From J013 sp038521775 (lineage in GTDB: Bacteria; Pseudomonadota; Alphaproteobacteria; Rhodobacterales; Rhodobacteraceae): 34,793 nt of DNA. The DNA lies in the NCBI GenBank assembly GCA_038521775.1, contig JBCBKN010000001.1:1-34793 (forward strand). Reading direction: 5' to 3'. Of the stretch, positions 6,973 through 15,705 are shown piece by piece. A program made the translations under genes and the position numbers. Each line of letters begins with the position of its first letter. Position 1 is the first letter of the stretch. Under the pieces are notes generated by a model. That model was not told the origin of the DNA. It worked only from the letters and a program-made list of their open reading frames with translations, and made no database searches.

Positions 6973-8163
6973 CTATAAGTCGAGTGAAACATATTCCATT
7001 CTAGTTCCAGCAGAAAGTGCCGGCTGATGCGGCGGGCGGATCATCAGGGCGTTCGCGCGTGCCAGAACGGTCAGAAGGCTGGAATCCTGGCGCTCGAACG
7101 GCCGGATGCGCCCCTTCCGCAGCTCGGCGCGCATGTAATGCTCACGCGGGCCGTTTGCGCCAAGATCGGTGTCGAGCAGGGCGGTCTGGCGGGCAAGCGG
7201 GCCGGCGGGCAGGCCGAGCGCGGCATCGATGGCCGGACGCAGAAAGAGATGCCCGCAGACCATGGCCGAGACCGGGTTGCCGGGCAGGCCGACCATCGGC
7301 ACGCCGCCGATCCGCCCGGCCATGAGCGGCTTGCCCGGCCGCATGGCGATGCGCCAGAAATCGAGCGCCATGCCGGCCGCAACGAAGACCTGCTGCACCA
7401 GATCATAGGCCCCCACCGACGCGCCGCCCAGCGTCACGATCATGTCGGCGCCTTCCGCCAGGCTCAGCGCGGCGCGCAGGGCCTCGGGCACATCGCGCGC
7501 GATGGGCAGCAGCCGCGGCTGGGCGCCGGCCTGTTCAAGCAGGGCGGCAAGGCCGAAATTGTTCGAGGTCACGATCTGGTGGCGCCCGGGCTCAGTGCCG
7601 GGCCAGACCAATTCGTCGCCGGTGGGGATGAGGGCGATGACGGGCCGGCGGGCGACCGGCACCCGCTCGATATTCATGGCCGCCATCAGGGCGAGCAGAT
7701 GCGGGCCGATGCGCTGCGGCGCGTCGATCGTCGCCCCGGCGTGAAAATCGCCCCCGGCGGGGCGGATATGCTGGCCCGGCTCGGGTTGGACCGCTGCCGC
7801 GATCCGGGGGCCATCGGCCGCGGCCACCTCCTGAATGAGGATGGTGTCGGCCCCGTCCGGCAGCGGCGCGCCGGTGAAGATGCGCACCGCCTCGCCGGCG
7901 CCGAGCGTCCCGTCGAACCCGTCGCCCGCCTGGGCGGTGCCGATCAGACGCAGGGACGCGCCGGGCTGGGCATCGGCGGCGCGCAGGGCATAGCCGTCCA
8001 TGGCCGAGACGGGAACCGGCGGCTGGGTGCGTCGCGCTGTCAGGGTGCGCGCCAGAACCCGGCCGGAAGCGTGGCGCAGCGCCACCTCCTCGACCCCCAC
8101 CGGGGCGATCAGCGCCAGCACGCGCGCCAGCGCCTCGGCGACGCTGAGCATCGGGTCAGGCAT
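6973..8163 (-). CDS. moeA: Molybdopterin molybdenumtransferase MoeA
   Basis: Inserts molybdate into adenylylated molybdopterin in the last step of molybdenum cofactor synthesis; cytoplasmic. The 396 residues match the family length. Seen are SAMDGYA (53-59), PTGDEL (180-185), GGASVGAYD (246-254) and GLPGNPVSAM in the C-terminal half. ATG at 8163 is 6 bp after the moaC stop, so the two are translationally close and form a cofactor pair. The last ten codons are unusual: the stretch 6973-7008 is markedly AT-richer than the rest and contains rare-looking codons (AGA, TTA, TCA, GTT). This may reflect pressure from the adjacent lexA promoter or a recently altered 3' end. Confidence 0.96.
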   Translation of the reverse strand: MPDPMLSVAEALARVLALIAPVGVEEVALRHASGRVLARTLTARRTQPPVPVSAMDGYALRAADAQPGASLRLIGTAQAGDGFDGTLGAGEAVRIFTGAPLPDGADTILIQEVAAADGPRIAAAVQPEPGQHIRPAGGDFHAGATIDAPQRIGPHLLALMAAMNIERVPVARRPVIALIPTGDELVWPGTEPGRHQIVTSNNFGLAALLEQAGAQPRLLPIARDVPEALRAALSLAEGADMIVTLGGASVGAYDLVQQVFVAAGMALDFWRIAMRPGKPLMAGRIGGVPMVGLPGNPVSAMVCGHLFLRPAIDAALGLPAGPLARQTALLDTDLGANGPREHYMRAELRKGRIRPFERQDSSLLTVLARANALMIRPPHQPALSAGTRMEYVSLDL

Positions 8164-8169
8164 GGGCGC

Positions 8170-8658
<489 letters not shown>

Positions 8659-8681
8659 CGCGCGCGGCCCGTGGGGTCGGG

Positions 8682-8743
8682 GGCAGCACGGCACAGGGCG
8701 CCACAGCCCAGGGCGGCAGGACGCGAGGCAGCACGGCACAGGG
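8682..8743. repeat. 17-bp direct repeat in the moaC leader
   Basis: GGCAGCACGGCACAGGG occurs exactly at 8682-8698 and again at 8727-8743 (45-bp offset), with a degraded partial copy just beyond (GGTACGGCATGG). It fills the trpC-moaC gap. No function is apparent. Confidence 0.85.
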
Positions 8744-8776
8744 TGGTACGGCATGGCCTGGTAGGGCGCGGGCCGC

Positions 8777-9571
8777 TCATGCAGGGACCGGGTCGGCCAG
8801 CAGGCTGGCGGTCGCCGCGGCGACATCCTCGGCGCGCATCAGGCTTTCGCCGATCAGAAAGGCGCGGGCGCCGACCCGGGCCAGTCGGGCGAGATCGGCG
8901 GGGCTCGCCAGGCCCGATTCCGCCACCAGGCAGGTGCCGGCCGGCACCAGCGGCGCCAGCCGTTCGGTGACCGCCAGATCGGTGCGAAAGCTGCGCAGGT
9001 CGCGGTTGTTCACGCCGATCAGCGCGGCGTTGAGCGCCTGGGCGCGGGCCAGCTCGGCCTCGTCATGCACCTCGACCAGCGCATCCATGCCCCAATGGCG
9101 CGCGGCATCGGCAAGCTCGCGCGCGACATCGTCATCGACCGCGGCCATGATGATGAGGATGCAATCGGCGCCGATCGCCCTTGCCTCGGCCACCTGCCAG
9201 GGATCGTAGAGGAACTCCTTGCGCAGCACCGGCAGGTCGCAGGCGGCCCGGGCCTCGACCAGATACTGCTCATGACCCTGAAAGGAGGGCGCGTCGGTGA
9301 GCACCGACAGGCAGCTCGCCCCGCCGGCGGCATAGGCGCGGGCAAGCGCGGGCGGGTCAAACTCCGGACGGATCAGGCCCTTGGAGGGGCTCGCCTTCTT
9401 GATCTCGGCGATCAGCCCGTATCCCGGTGCGGCCGACAGCGCGGCGGCAAAGGGGCGAACCGGCGGGGCCGCGCGGGCCTCGGCCTCGATCGTGCTCAGC
9501 GGGTGCGCGCGTTTGCGGGCGGCAACCTCGTCGAGCTTGTAGCGGCGGATGGTGTCGAGAATGTCGCTCAT
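8777..9571 (-). CDS. trpC: Indole-3-glycerol phosphate synthase
   Basis: Catalyses ring closure of carboxyphenylaminodeoxyribulose phosphate to indole-3-glycerol phosphate in tryptophan synthesis. It is a monofunctional 264-residue TIM barrel, not fused to TrpF. Signatures are IAEIKKASPSKG (54-65), the catalytic Lys in LRKEFLYD (Lys118) and GVNNRDLRSF (186-195). The N terminus MSDILDTIRRYK is typical and fixes ATG at 9571. It starts 8 bp after the ung stop, so ung and trpC are almost certainly cotranscribed. The trp genes are thus split by a DNA-repair gene. moaC follows after 118 bp. Confidence 0.97.
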   Translation of the reverse strand: MSDILDTIRRYKLDEVAARKRAHPLSTIEAEARAAPPVRPFAAALSAAPGYGLIAEIKKASPSKGLIRPEFDPPALARAYAAGGASCLSVLTDAPSFQGHEQYLVEARAACDLPVLRKEFLYDPWQVAEARAIGADCILIIMAAVDDDVARELADAARHWGMDALVEVHDEAELARAQALNAALIGVNNRDLRSFRTDLAVTERLAPLVPAGTCLVAESGLASPADLARLARVGARAFLIGESLMRAEDVAAATASLLADPVPA

Positions 9572-9579
9572 GCCAGCAT

Positions 9580-10287
9580 CTATGGCGCGCGGCCCGCATC
9601 CTGTCCAGAGCGCTGCCCGGCTGGCGCGGCGGTCCAGTCGATCGGGCGCGCGCCGCGCGCGGCCAGCCAGGCATTGATCCGCGAAAAGGGTCGCGATCCG
9701 AAAAACCCGCGCCGGGCCGAGAGCGGCGAGGGATGGGCGCTTTCGAGGATCAGATGCGGGGTGTCCGGGTCGCTGCCCTGGGCAATGCCGGGCCGGAAGG
9801 CCTGGGCGTCGCGCCCCCAGAGCACAAAGGCGGTGGGCCGGGCCGAGAGCTCGGTCAGCACCTCGGCCGCCAGGCGCTGCCAGCCCAGCCGGGCATGGCC
9901 GCGGGCGACACCGGCCGGCACGGTCAGCACCGTGTTGAGCAGGAGCACGCCCTGCGCGGCCCAGCCGCTGAGATCGCCGCTTGCCGGGCGGGCGCTGAGA
10001 TCGGCCTCCATCTCGGCAAAGATATTGGCCAGGCTGCGCGGAAGCCTGGTGCCGGGCGGGACCGAAAAGGCAAGGCCGTTGGCATGGCCCGGTGTGGGAT
10101 AGGGGTCCTGGCCCAGGATCACCGCGCGCACCTTGTCGGGCGGCGTCAGGGCGAGGGCCGCGAAAATGAGCTCGGGGGCTGGCAGCACGGTGCGGGGCTC
10201 GGCCGCAAGGGCGGCGGCAATGCCCGGCAGGGTCTGGGAGAAGAACGGCAGATGCGCCCAGGCTGGCGGCACGTGAAGGGCGCTCAT
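9580..10287 (-). CDS. ung: Uracil-DNA glycosylase, family 1
   Basis: Removes uracil from DNA to start base-excision repair. The 235-residue product has GQDPYPTPGHANGLAFS (59-75) with catalytic Asp61, VLLLNTVLTV (114-123) and HPSPLSARRGFFGSRPFS (185-202) with His185, which are the family 1 motifs. ATG at 10287 gives the normal N terminus. It lies between trpD (140-bp gap upstream, repeat-rich) and trpC (8-bp gap downstream), an unexpected location for a repair gene. The upstream gap contains copies of a segment resembling its own start region. No LexA box is seen upstream. Confidence 0.96.
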   Translation of the reverse strand: MSALHVPPAWAHLPFFSQTLPGIAAALAAEPRTVLPAPELIFAALALTPPDKVRAVILGQDPYPTPGHANGLAFSVPPGTRLPRSLANIFAEMEADLSARPASGDLSGWAAQGVLLLNTVLTVPAGVARGHARLGWQRLAAEVLTELSARPTAFVLWGRDAQAFRPGIAQGSDPDTPHLILESAHPSPLSARRGFFGSRPFSRINAWLAARGARPIDWTAAPAGQRSGQDAGRAP

Positions 10288-10319
10288 ACTGTCGATGCCT
10301 TTATGCTGCCGGTGATGCT

Positions 10320-10385
10320 GCCGATCCGCTCATAGCGCCGATCCGCTCATATCGTCGGTGTTTTCATGCCGCCGATGCGCTCATA
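10320..10385. repeat. Three-copy 15-bp repeat upstream of ung
   Basis: GCCGATCCGCTCATA is found at 10320-10334 and 10337-10351, and GCCGATGCGCTCATA at 10371-10385. On the minus strand each reads TATGAGCG(G/C)ATCGGC, resembling the real ung start (TATGAGCGC at 10287). The extra ATGs do not give usable ung starts: those at 10333 and 10384 are out of frame, and the one at 10350 is in frame but meets TGA after six codons. Confidence 0.8.
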
Positions 10386-10427
10386 CCCCCGAACGCCCGA
10401 TGCGCGATGCGCACAACGCCCACGCGT

Positions 10428-11444
10428 TCATGCAGCCGAGGAGAACGCCACCAGCGCGTCGAGCTTGGCCGCGGCGGCCCCGCTGTCGATGCTTTCGGCC
10501 GCCAGCGCCGCACCGGAGGGCAGATCCGCCGCATGCTCGGCGATCACCAGCGCCGCGGCGGCATTGAGCAGCACCGCGTCGCGATAGGCGCCGGGGGCGC
10601 CGTCGAGAAGCCGGCGCAGGGCTGCGGCGTTCTCCTCGGGCGTGCCGCCCAAGATGGCCTCGAAAGGATGCCGCGCCAGCCCGGCTGCTTCGGGGGTGAT
10701 CTCGAACTCCCGCACCGCACCGTTTTCCAGCGCTGCGACCTGGGTGGGCCCGGCAATCGAGATCTCGTCGGTGCCGTCATTGCCATGCACCAGCCAGGCG
10801 CGGCTGCTGCCCAGCGCCAGCAGGGTTTCGGCCATCGGGCGGATCACCCCGGGCGCAAACGCCCCGGTCAGCTGGCGGCGCACCCCGGCCGGGTTGGTGA
10901 GCGGCCCCAGAATGTTGAAGATGGTGCGGGTGCCAAGCTCCTGCCGCGCGGGCATGACATGGCGTGTGGCGGGGTGATGCAGCGGGGCCATCATAAAGCC
11001 GATGCCGATCTCGCGGATCGCCTGGCCGACCCGTTCGGGCCCGAGGGTGATGGTGACGCCCGAGGCGGTCAGCGCGTCCGCCGCGCCGGATCGGGAGGAG
11101 AGGTTGCGGTTCCCGTGCTTGGCAACCGGCACCCCGCAGCCCGCGACCACAAAGGCGGTGGCGGTGGAGATGTTGAGCGTGCCCTTGCCGTCGCCGCCCG
11201 TGCCCACAATGTCCATCGCCGTCTCCGGGGCGCTGACCGGCACGCAGCGCGCGCGCATGGCCGCGGCCGCGGCGGCATATTCGGCGGTGGTTTCGCCGCG
11301 GGTGCGCAGCACCATCAGGAACCCGCCGATCTGGGAGGGGGTGGCGTTGCCCTCCATGATGATCTCGAAGGCGGCCTCCGCCTCGGCCCGGGTCAGCGGC
11401 CGGTCGATGGCCGCGGCGATCAGCGGGCGCAGGGTTTCGGACAT
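10428..11444 (-). CDS. trpD: Anthranilate phosphoribosyltransferase
   Basis: Transfers phosphoribose from PRPP to anthranilate, the second committed step of tryptophan synthesis. The 338 residues match the usual length. The PRPP/Mg-binding region GTGGDGKGTLNIS (81-93) and the following VAKHGNRNLSSRSGAAD segment are diagnostic. ATG at 11444 lies only 4 bp after the trpG stop, indicating an operon. TrpD and TrpG are separate polypeptides here, unlike the fused enterobacterial form. The downstream neighbour is ung rather than trpC. Confidence 0.97.
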   Translation of the reverse strand: MSETLRPLIAAAIDRPLTRAEAEAAFEIIMEGNATPSQIGGFLMVLRTRGETTAEYAAAAAAMRARCVPVSAPETAMDIVGTGGDGKGTLNISTATAFVVAGCGVPVAKHGNRNLSSRSGAADALTASGVTITLGPERVGQAIREIGIGFMMAPLHHPATRHVMPARQELGTRTIFNILGPLTNPAGVRRQLTGAFAPGVIRPMAETLLALGSSRAWLVHGNDGTDEISIAGPTQVAALENGAVREFEITPEAAGLARHPFEAILGGTPEENAAALRRLLDGAPGAYRDAVLLNAAAALVIAEHAADLPSGAALAAESIDSGAAAAKLDALVAFSSAA

Positions 11445-11448
11445 GCGC

Positions 11449-12042
11449 CTAGGCCGCGCCGCGCCGGGCGGGATCGGTGAGCGACAGGAAGTTGCGCATC
11501 AGCGCCGCGCCATGTTCGGAGGCGATGGATTCGGGGTGAAACTGCACCCCATGCACCGGCAGGCTTCGATGCGCGACGCCCATGATCGCGCCATCCTCGG
11601 TGGTCGCGGTGACACGCAGCGCCGGGGGCAGGGCGGCAGGGTCGATGACAAGGCTGTGATAGCGGGTGGCGCGCATCGGGCTGGGCAGGCCGGCGAAAAG
11701 GCCGGTGCCGTCATGGCTGATGCGGGCCAGCTTGCCATGGACGATCGCGGTGTGGCGGATGATCCTGCCGCCAAAAGACTGTCCGATGGCCTGATGTCCC
11801 AGACAAACGCCCAGAACCGGAATGCGCTTCGCCGCGGCACTCATTGCCAGCTCGACGCAGATGCCGGCCGCATCGGGCGCGCCCGGCCCTGGCGACAGCA
11901 GGATCGCCTCTGGCCCCCGGGCCAGTGCCTCGGGCACGTCGATGGCATCGTTGCGCACAACTTCGGCCGCCACGCCCAATTCACCGACGAGGTGAACCAG
12001 GTTCCATGTGAAGCTGTCATAATTGTCGATGATGAGCAGCAT
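11449..12042 (-). CDS. trpG: Anthranilate synthase component II (glutamine amidotransferase)
   Basis: Supplies ammonia from glutamine to TrpE for anthranilate synthesis. This class I amidotransferase of 197 residues has the nucleophile Cys80 in GVCLGHQ (78-84), and His169 and Glu171 in VQFHPES (166-172). The oxyanion stretch SPGPGAPD (50-57) is also present. In many bacteria this subunit also serves folate synthesis (PabA). trpE is not adjacent: upstream is a divergent YibQ-like gene, so trpG is the first gene of this transcript. No Trp-rich leader peptide or attenuator was seen in the 245-bp divergent region. Confidence 0.95.
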   Translation of the reverse strand: MLLIIDNYDSFTWNLVHLVGELGVAAEVVRNDAIDVPEALARGPEAILLSPGPGAPDAAGICVELAMSAAAKRIPVLGVCLGHQAIGQSFGGRIIRHTAIVHGKLARISHDGTGLFAGLPSPMRATRYHSLVIDPAALPPALRVTATTEDGAIMGVAHRSLPVHGVQFHPESIASEHGAALMRNFLSLTDPARRGAA

Positions 12043-12287
12043 GTCGGGACCCGTCCCCAGCGAGCAATCGAAAGTTATTGGCGCAGCCGGCAGAGCGGGT
12101 ATACATGCTTGGGTTGCACGAGCCGGTCAAGTCGGCTGTGCCGGTCGCTTGCGGTCGGGAGGTCCGGAGGGTCGGGACGGTCACGACGGGCCGGACCGTC
12201 GGGCCAGGTCGGCGCGGCGGCCCGGCAAGAGGCACGCAGGCTCGGCGCGACAGAAAACAGGTACGGGCAGCGATAGCGGATCGACGC

Positions 12288-14198
12288 ATGGCGGAAACAG
12301 TCGCCCGACGCGGCGGGTTTATGAGCGGCGGGTTTATGAGTGGTGTGCTGACCGGCGCGTGTATCGGCGTTGCGCTTGCGGCCATGTTGGCGCTTTTGGC
12401 CCCACAGAGCGGGCCGGCGCGGCCCATGCCGGTCGCGACGGTCTCTGTCCCGGAGGCTGAAGTCACCGAGGCTGAGGTTCCGGAGGCTGAAGTTCCTGAG
12501 GCTGATGTCGTGCCGGGCCCAACGCCGGGCCCTGAAACCGCCCCCACGTCTGACCCTGTTCCTGCGCCTGAAGCTGTCGCCGAAACGGTCCCCGACACGG
12601 AAGCGGTCCCCGCAGCGGAAACAGCCCCTGAGGTCGCGCAAGAAGCGGATACGGCCGAGGATGTCGAGACCCAGCTTGCGGCTCCAGATACGGGTCTAAA
12701 CACGGGGCCAGATACGGGCCTAAACAGGGGGCCAGAAAATGCGCCGGCATCGGACCCTGCCACGGCCGATGCCAGAACGCGGGACACCCAGGTCGCGGTC
12801 GATACAGGCGCCGAGACCGAGCTCGAGCTCACGGCTGAATCCCCTGCCGACCCCCCATCCGACGCTCCTGTAGACACCGCTGTCGATGCCCCGGAAGACC
12901 CCGCACGTGACCCGAGCGCCGACGCCAGCGCCGATCCGTCAAGCGAGGCCCCGGACGAGGCCCCGGGCGACGCGCCGGTCGCCGCGCGCGTCGAAGACAG
13001 CGCCGATGCCGAGGAGACCGAGCCACAGGCTGCGCGCGACCCGGCAAATGCAGATGCGCAGACGCCCAATGAGGCCGCCCGGACGCCACGTGCCTCGACA
13101 TCGGTGCAGGACATCCCGCCCATGATCATCGAGCCCTCGGCCGCGCCGCCGCTGCCCGATCCCGACCCGCAGGGCCGGTTGGAACGTGAGCCGGCCGGCC
13201 CGCGATTGGCCGCGACCGATCTGCCGGCGCCGGTGACGGTCGGCAGTGTCTCGCCGCTTGTTCTGGAGGCGCGTTGGCGGCCCCGCGACCCCCACACGGT
13301 GACGGCGGCCTGGTCTGTCGATCTGGCCGCCCTTCAGGCCGCCCGCCTGGCCGCCCTTCAGGCTGCCCTTCAGGGGGGGCGCCTGACGCTTGCCGCTCCG
13401 GGCCAAGCGGGGGATGCCGTGCGCGACCCGTTGCCGGTGACCGACACCGACCCCGCCGCCCCGCCGCCCGACCAGCTGCCGCCGGCCCCGATCCCCGATG
13501 TTCCGGCCTGGCAGGCCTATGGGGCACCGCCGCCATCGCAGGATGACGGCCCGGCGATCGCGATTCTGTTGATGATGCCGCAGACGGCCACGCTCGACAT
13601 TTCGCTGCTGATCGGCGCCGGGCTGCCGGTCAGCATCGTGCTGCGCTCCGACGATCCCTCGACCCGGGCGATGGCGCCACAGCTGCGCGCGGCGGGGTTT
13701 GAGCTTTTTGTGGCGCCGAGCGGCGATCAGGCGCTGGTCGCGGGGCTGAGCGAGGATGAGGTGACCCAGCGGCTGGAGGCGGCCTTTGCGCGCGTGCCCG
13801 AAGCGGTCGGCATCATCGATCCCGATGGCGGCCTGGGCCGGGACCCGCAATTGTCGCTGGCTGCGATGCCCTCGCTGATGCGCCGTGGCCATGCGGCGGT
13901 GACCGCGACCGCCTCGGCGCGCAATGTGATGGCCCGCATCGCCCCCGAGCATGGCGTGCGCCATATGATCGTGAACCGCCGGCTGGACGGGTCGGATCAG
14001 CCGGCGCTGCGCGCAGCGCTCGACCGGGCGGCCTTTGCGGCGCGCAATGACGGCGATGCGGTGGCCCTGGCCGAGGCGACGCCCAATGTGATGGCCGTGA
14101 TCGTCGACTGGGCCACCAGCCGCGAGGCGCGCCAGCAGATGCTGGCCCCGGGCTCGACCCTGCTTGCGCGCCAGGAGGTGACGGCGCCGGGCGGCTGA
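12288..14198 (+). CDS. Membrane-anchored divergent polysaccharide deacetylase (YibQ-like) with long acidic linker
   Basis: The frame opens at 12078, but I prefer ATG at 12288 (636 residues) because the predicted membrane anchor follows directly (about residues 16-37, GVLTGACIGVALAAMLALLA). ATG 12321 is an alternative. Residues about 40-330 are a low-complexity, acidic Pro/Ala/Asp/Glu linker with small repeats (EVPEAEVPEA; DTGLNTGPDTGLNRGP), likely spanning the periplasm. Residues about 422-630 resemble the divergent polysaccharide deacetylase family (PF04748, YibQ). Family members usually begin this domain with an IDD motif after a hydrophobic strand; here the equivalent reads LLMMPQ (427-432), so the Asp pair is gone and catalysis is doubtful. 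A 15-bp tandem duplication encodes GFMSGGFMSG (12315-12344). The gene is divergent from trpG. Confidence 0.75.
   Translation: MAETVARRGGFMSGGFMSGVLTGACIGVALAAMLALLAPQSGPARPMPVATVSVPEAEVTEAEVPEAEVPEADVVPGPTPGPETAPTSDPVPAPEAVAETVPDTEAVPAAETAPEVAQEADTAEDVETQLAAPDTGLNTGPDTGLNRGPENAPASDPATADARTRDTQVAVDTGAETELELTAESPADPPSDAPVDTAVDAPEDPARDPSADASADPSSEAPDEAPGDAPVAARVEDSADAEETEPQAARDPANADAQTPNEAARTPRASTSVQDIPPMIIEPSAAPPLPDPDPQGRLEREPAGPRLAATDLPAPVTVGSVSPLVLEARWRPRDPHTVTAAWSVDLAALQAARLAALQAALQGGRLTLAAPGQAGDAVRDPLPVTDTDPAAPPPDQLPPAPIPDVPAWQAYGAPPPSQDDGPAIAILLMMPQTATLDISLLIGAGLPVSIVLRSDDPSTRAMAPQLRAAGFELFVAPSGDQALVAGLSEDEVTQRLEAAFARVPEAVGIIDPDGGLGRDPQLSLAAMPSLMRRGHAAVTATASARNVMARIAPEHGVRHMIVNRRLDGSDQPALRAALDRAAFAARNDGDAVALAEATPNVMAVIVDWATSREARQQMLAPGSTLLARQEVTAPGG
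12315..12344 (+). repeat. 15-bp tandem duplication at the N terminus of the YibQ-like gene
   Basis: GGGTTTATGAGCGGC (12315-12329) is followed by GGGTTTATGAGTGGT (12330-12344). The unit is in frame, duplicates GFMSG, and carries a potential start codon in each copy. Confidence 0.85.
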
Positions 14199-14274
14199 GC
14201 TAGGCTCGGGCGCAGGTGACGTCAAAGATCATGCCCAGGATACTGCCGAAAACCGCGGGCAAGGGGGGTGTCGA

Positions 14275-15693
14275 ATGCGCTGGCTGATTGCTGTTGTGGT
14301 CATGTCTGCATCGCTGGGGCTGTCCGACCCCGCCAGGGCCCAAACCTGTGACGAGCTTGAGGTGGCGCTGCCGGCCCTGCTGGAGGGTTTGGGCACGCTC
14401 AACGAGGACATCGCGCTGGTGCGCGACGAGGTGCAGGCCGCGGCCGAGGCGGTGCGGCGTGCCAGCGACCGGCGGGTCGAGCTGGCCGATGCGTTTCGCG
14501 CCGACCCGACCAACGAGCGGCGCGCGCAGATGGACCAGGCGCGCGACGCGCTGGTCGCGGCCCGCGACCGGCTGGTGCCGCTGCGCGATGAGCTCACCGA
14601 GTTGCGCGCCAAGCGCGATGAGTTGACCGTCGATATCGGCAAGGTTCAGGACGCGCTAGCCACCGATTGCCCGCCGCCGACGGCCCTCGCCGACCCGCAG
14701 CCCGAGGCCCAGCCCGAGGCCCAGCCCGAGGTCCAGACTGACCCGCAATACGACCCACCTGCGGACCCGCTGGCGCCGCAGGACCCGGATGTCGCAATTG
14801 CGCCCGAGGGCAGCGATCTGCCCCCGGACACGCTGCCCCCGGACACGGTGGCACCCGGGCTCGACCGCGACCCCGAAGTGCCGCCCGAGGATCGCGACGA
14901 GGCAGGGCCCCAGGAGCCGGCAGCGCCCCCGCGGCTGCCGCAATCGGCCATGGGCATGGTGAGCCCTTCCTTTGACGACAGGGCCGATGTGCCGGGCGAT
15001 GATCCCGCAGGGCCGGTCGGCCCGGCTGACCGCGCCGATCCCGATCCGCCGGTGGATCCGGAGCGCGCCGAGATCGAGGCTGCGCCCGATATCTACAATT
15101 CGGTTCTGCCCCCGGTTGCCACCGGCCCGACCCCGCCGGTATTTGCCGAGTTTTTCTGGGGGTTGCCGATCGACCCCGATGACCCCGAGCGCCAGCCCTT
15201 TGGCATGCTGCCGCCGCCGGACCGGCCGGGCAATGGCTGGCGCATTGTCGTCGACGGCACGATCGAGGTCGAACAAATGCAGCGCCGCGGCGGCCGGCGC
15301 GCGCGCCGCGCGTTGGAGCTGTCGGAAGAGCCGATGACGCTGGCCCTTACCTTCGACGATTTCGGGGTGCTGGTGGCCGCGAGGGTCGATGGCGAGGTCG
15401 CCTGCACGGCGCATGGCGGTCTGGTCTTCGATCACGCGCTGATGGGTCTGCGGTTTCTGTCGGCCGATCCCGGCACGGGCGAGACCCTCTATGTCGAAAC
15501 GGTGCTGTCGTTTTTCTTTGGCGGCGATGAGAGCGACACGGCCCCCGCGACGGTCAGCGCCTCGGCCCAGGTGCTGTTGCAGGGCGGCGACGGCCGGCCG
15601 CGCTGGATGGGCAGTTTTTATGCAGCCTCTGCGCCGAAGACGGCCATCGAGCGGGTCACCATCGAGGATGCGGAGATCTGCCCGGTCTGGTAG
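14275..15693 (+). CDS. Unrecognised secreted protein: signal peptide, coiled coil, Pro-rich linker, C-terminal domain
   Basis: I do not recognise a family. ATG at 14275 has a strong Shine-Dalgarno (AAGGGGGGT, 5 nt upstream). Residues 1-23 are a signal peptide ending ARA-Q. Residues about 24-130 are helical with heptad-like charged repeats (LRDELTELRAKRDELTVDI), predicting a coiled coil. Residues about 135-290 are acidic and Pro-rich with repeats such as PEAQPEAQPEV and PPDTLPPDTV. Residues about 310-472 look globular, beta-rich, with two cysteines (one near the C-terminal CPVW). I infer a periplasmic or outer-membrane-associated protein. It lies 76 bp after the YibQ-like gene on the same strand and shares its low-complexity style, so a joint envelope role is possible but unproven. 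Confidence 0.75.
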   Translation: MRWLIAVVVMSASLGLSDPARAQTCDELEVALPALLEGLGTLNEDIALVRDEVQAAAEAVRRASDRRVELADAFRADPTNERRAQMDQARDALVAARDRLVPLRDELTELRAKRDELTVDIGKVQDALATDCPPPTALADPQPEAQPEAQPEVQTDPQYDPPADPLAPQDPDVAIAPEGSDLPPDTLPPDTVAPGLDRDPEVPPEDRDEAGPQEPAAPPRLPQSAMGMVSPSFDDRADVPGDDPAGPVGPADRADPDPPVDPERAEIEAAPDIYNSVLPPVATGPTPPVFAEFFWGLPIDPDDPERQPFGMLPPPDRPGNGWRIVVDGTIEVEQMQRRGGRRARRALELSEEPMTLALTFDDFGVLVAARVDGEVACTAHGGLVFDHALMGLRFLSADPGTGETLYVETVLSFFFGGDESDTAPATVSASAQVLLQGGDGRPRWMGSFYAASAPKTAIERVTIEDAEICPVW

Positions 15694-15705
15694 GGGCGGC
15701 TTTGC

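Noticed and set aside
8682..10385. CRISPR-like arrays
   Set aside because: Repeats are short, imperfect and directly adjacent or irregularly spaced, with no unique spacers and no cas genes.
12078..12287. Upstream extension of the YibQ-like protein
   Set aside because: The extra 70 residues are basic and Gly/Arg-rich with no membrane signal, and the anchor fits a start at 12288.
12043..12287. Possible tryptophan attenuator or leader peptide before trpG
   Set aside because: No short frame with consecutive Trp codons and no alternative hairpins with a T tract were seen.
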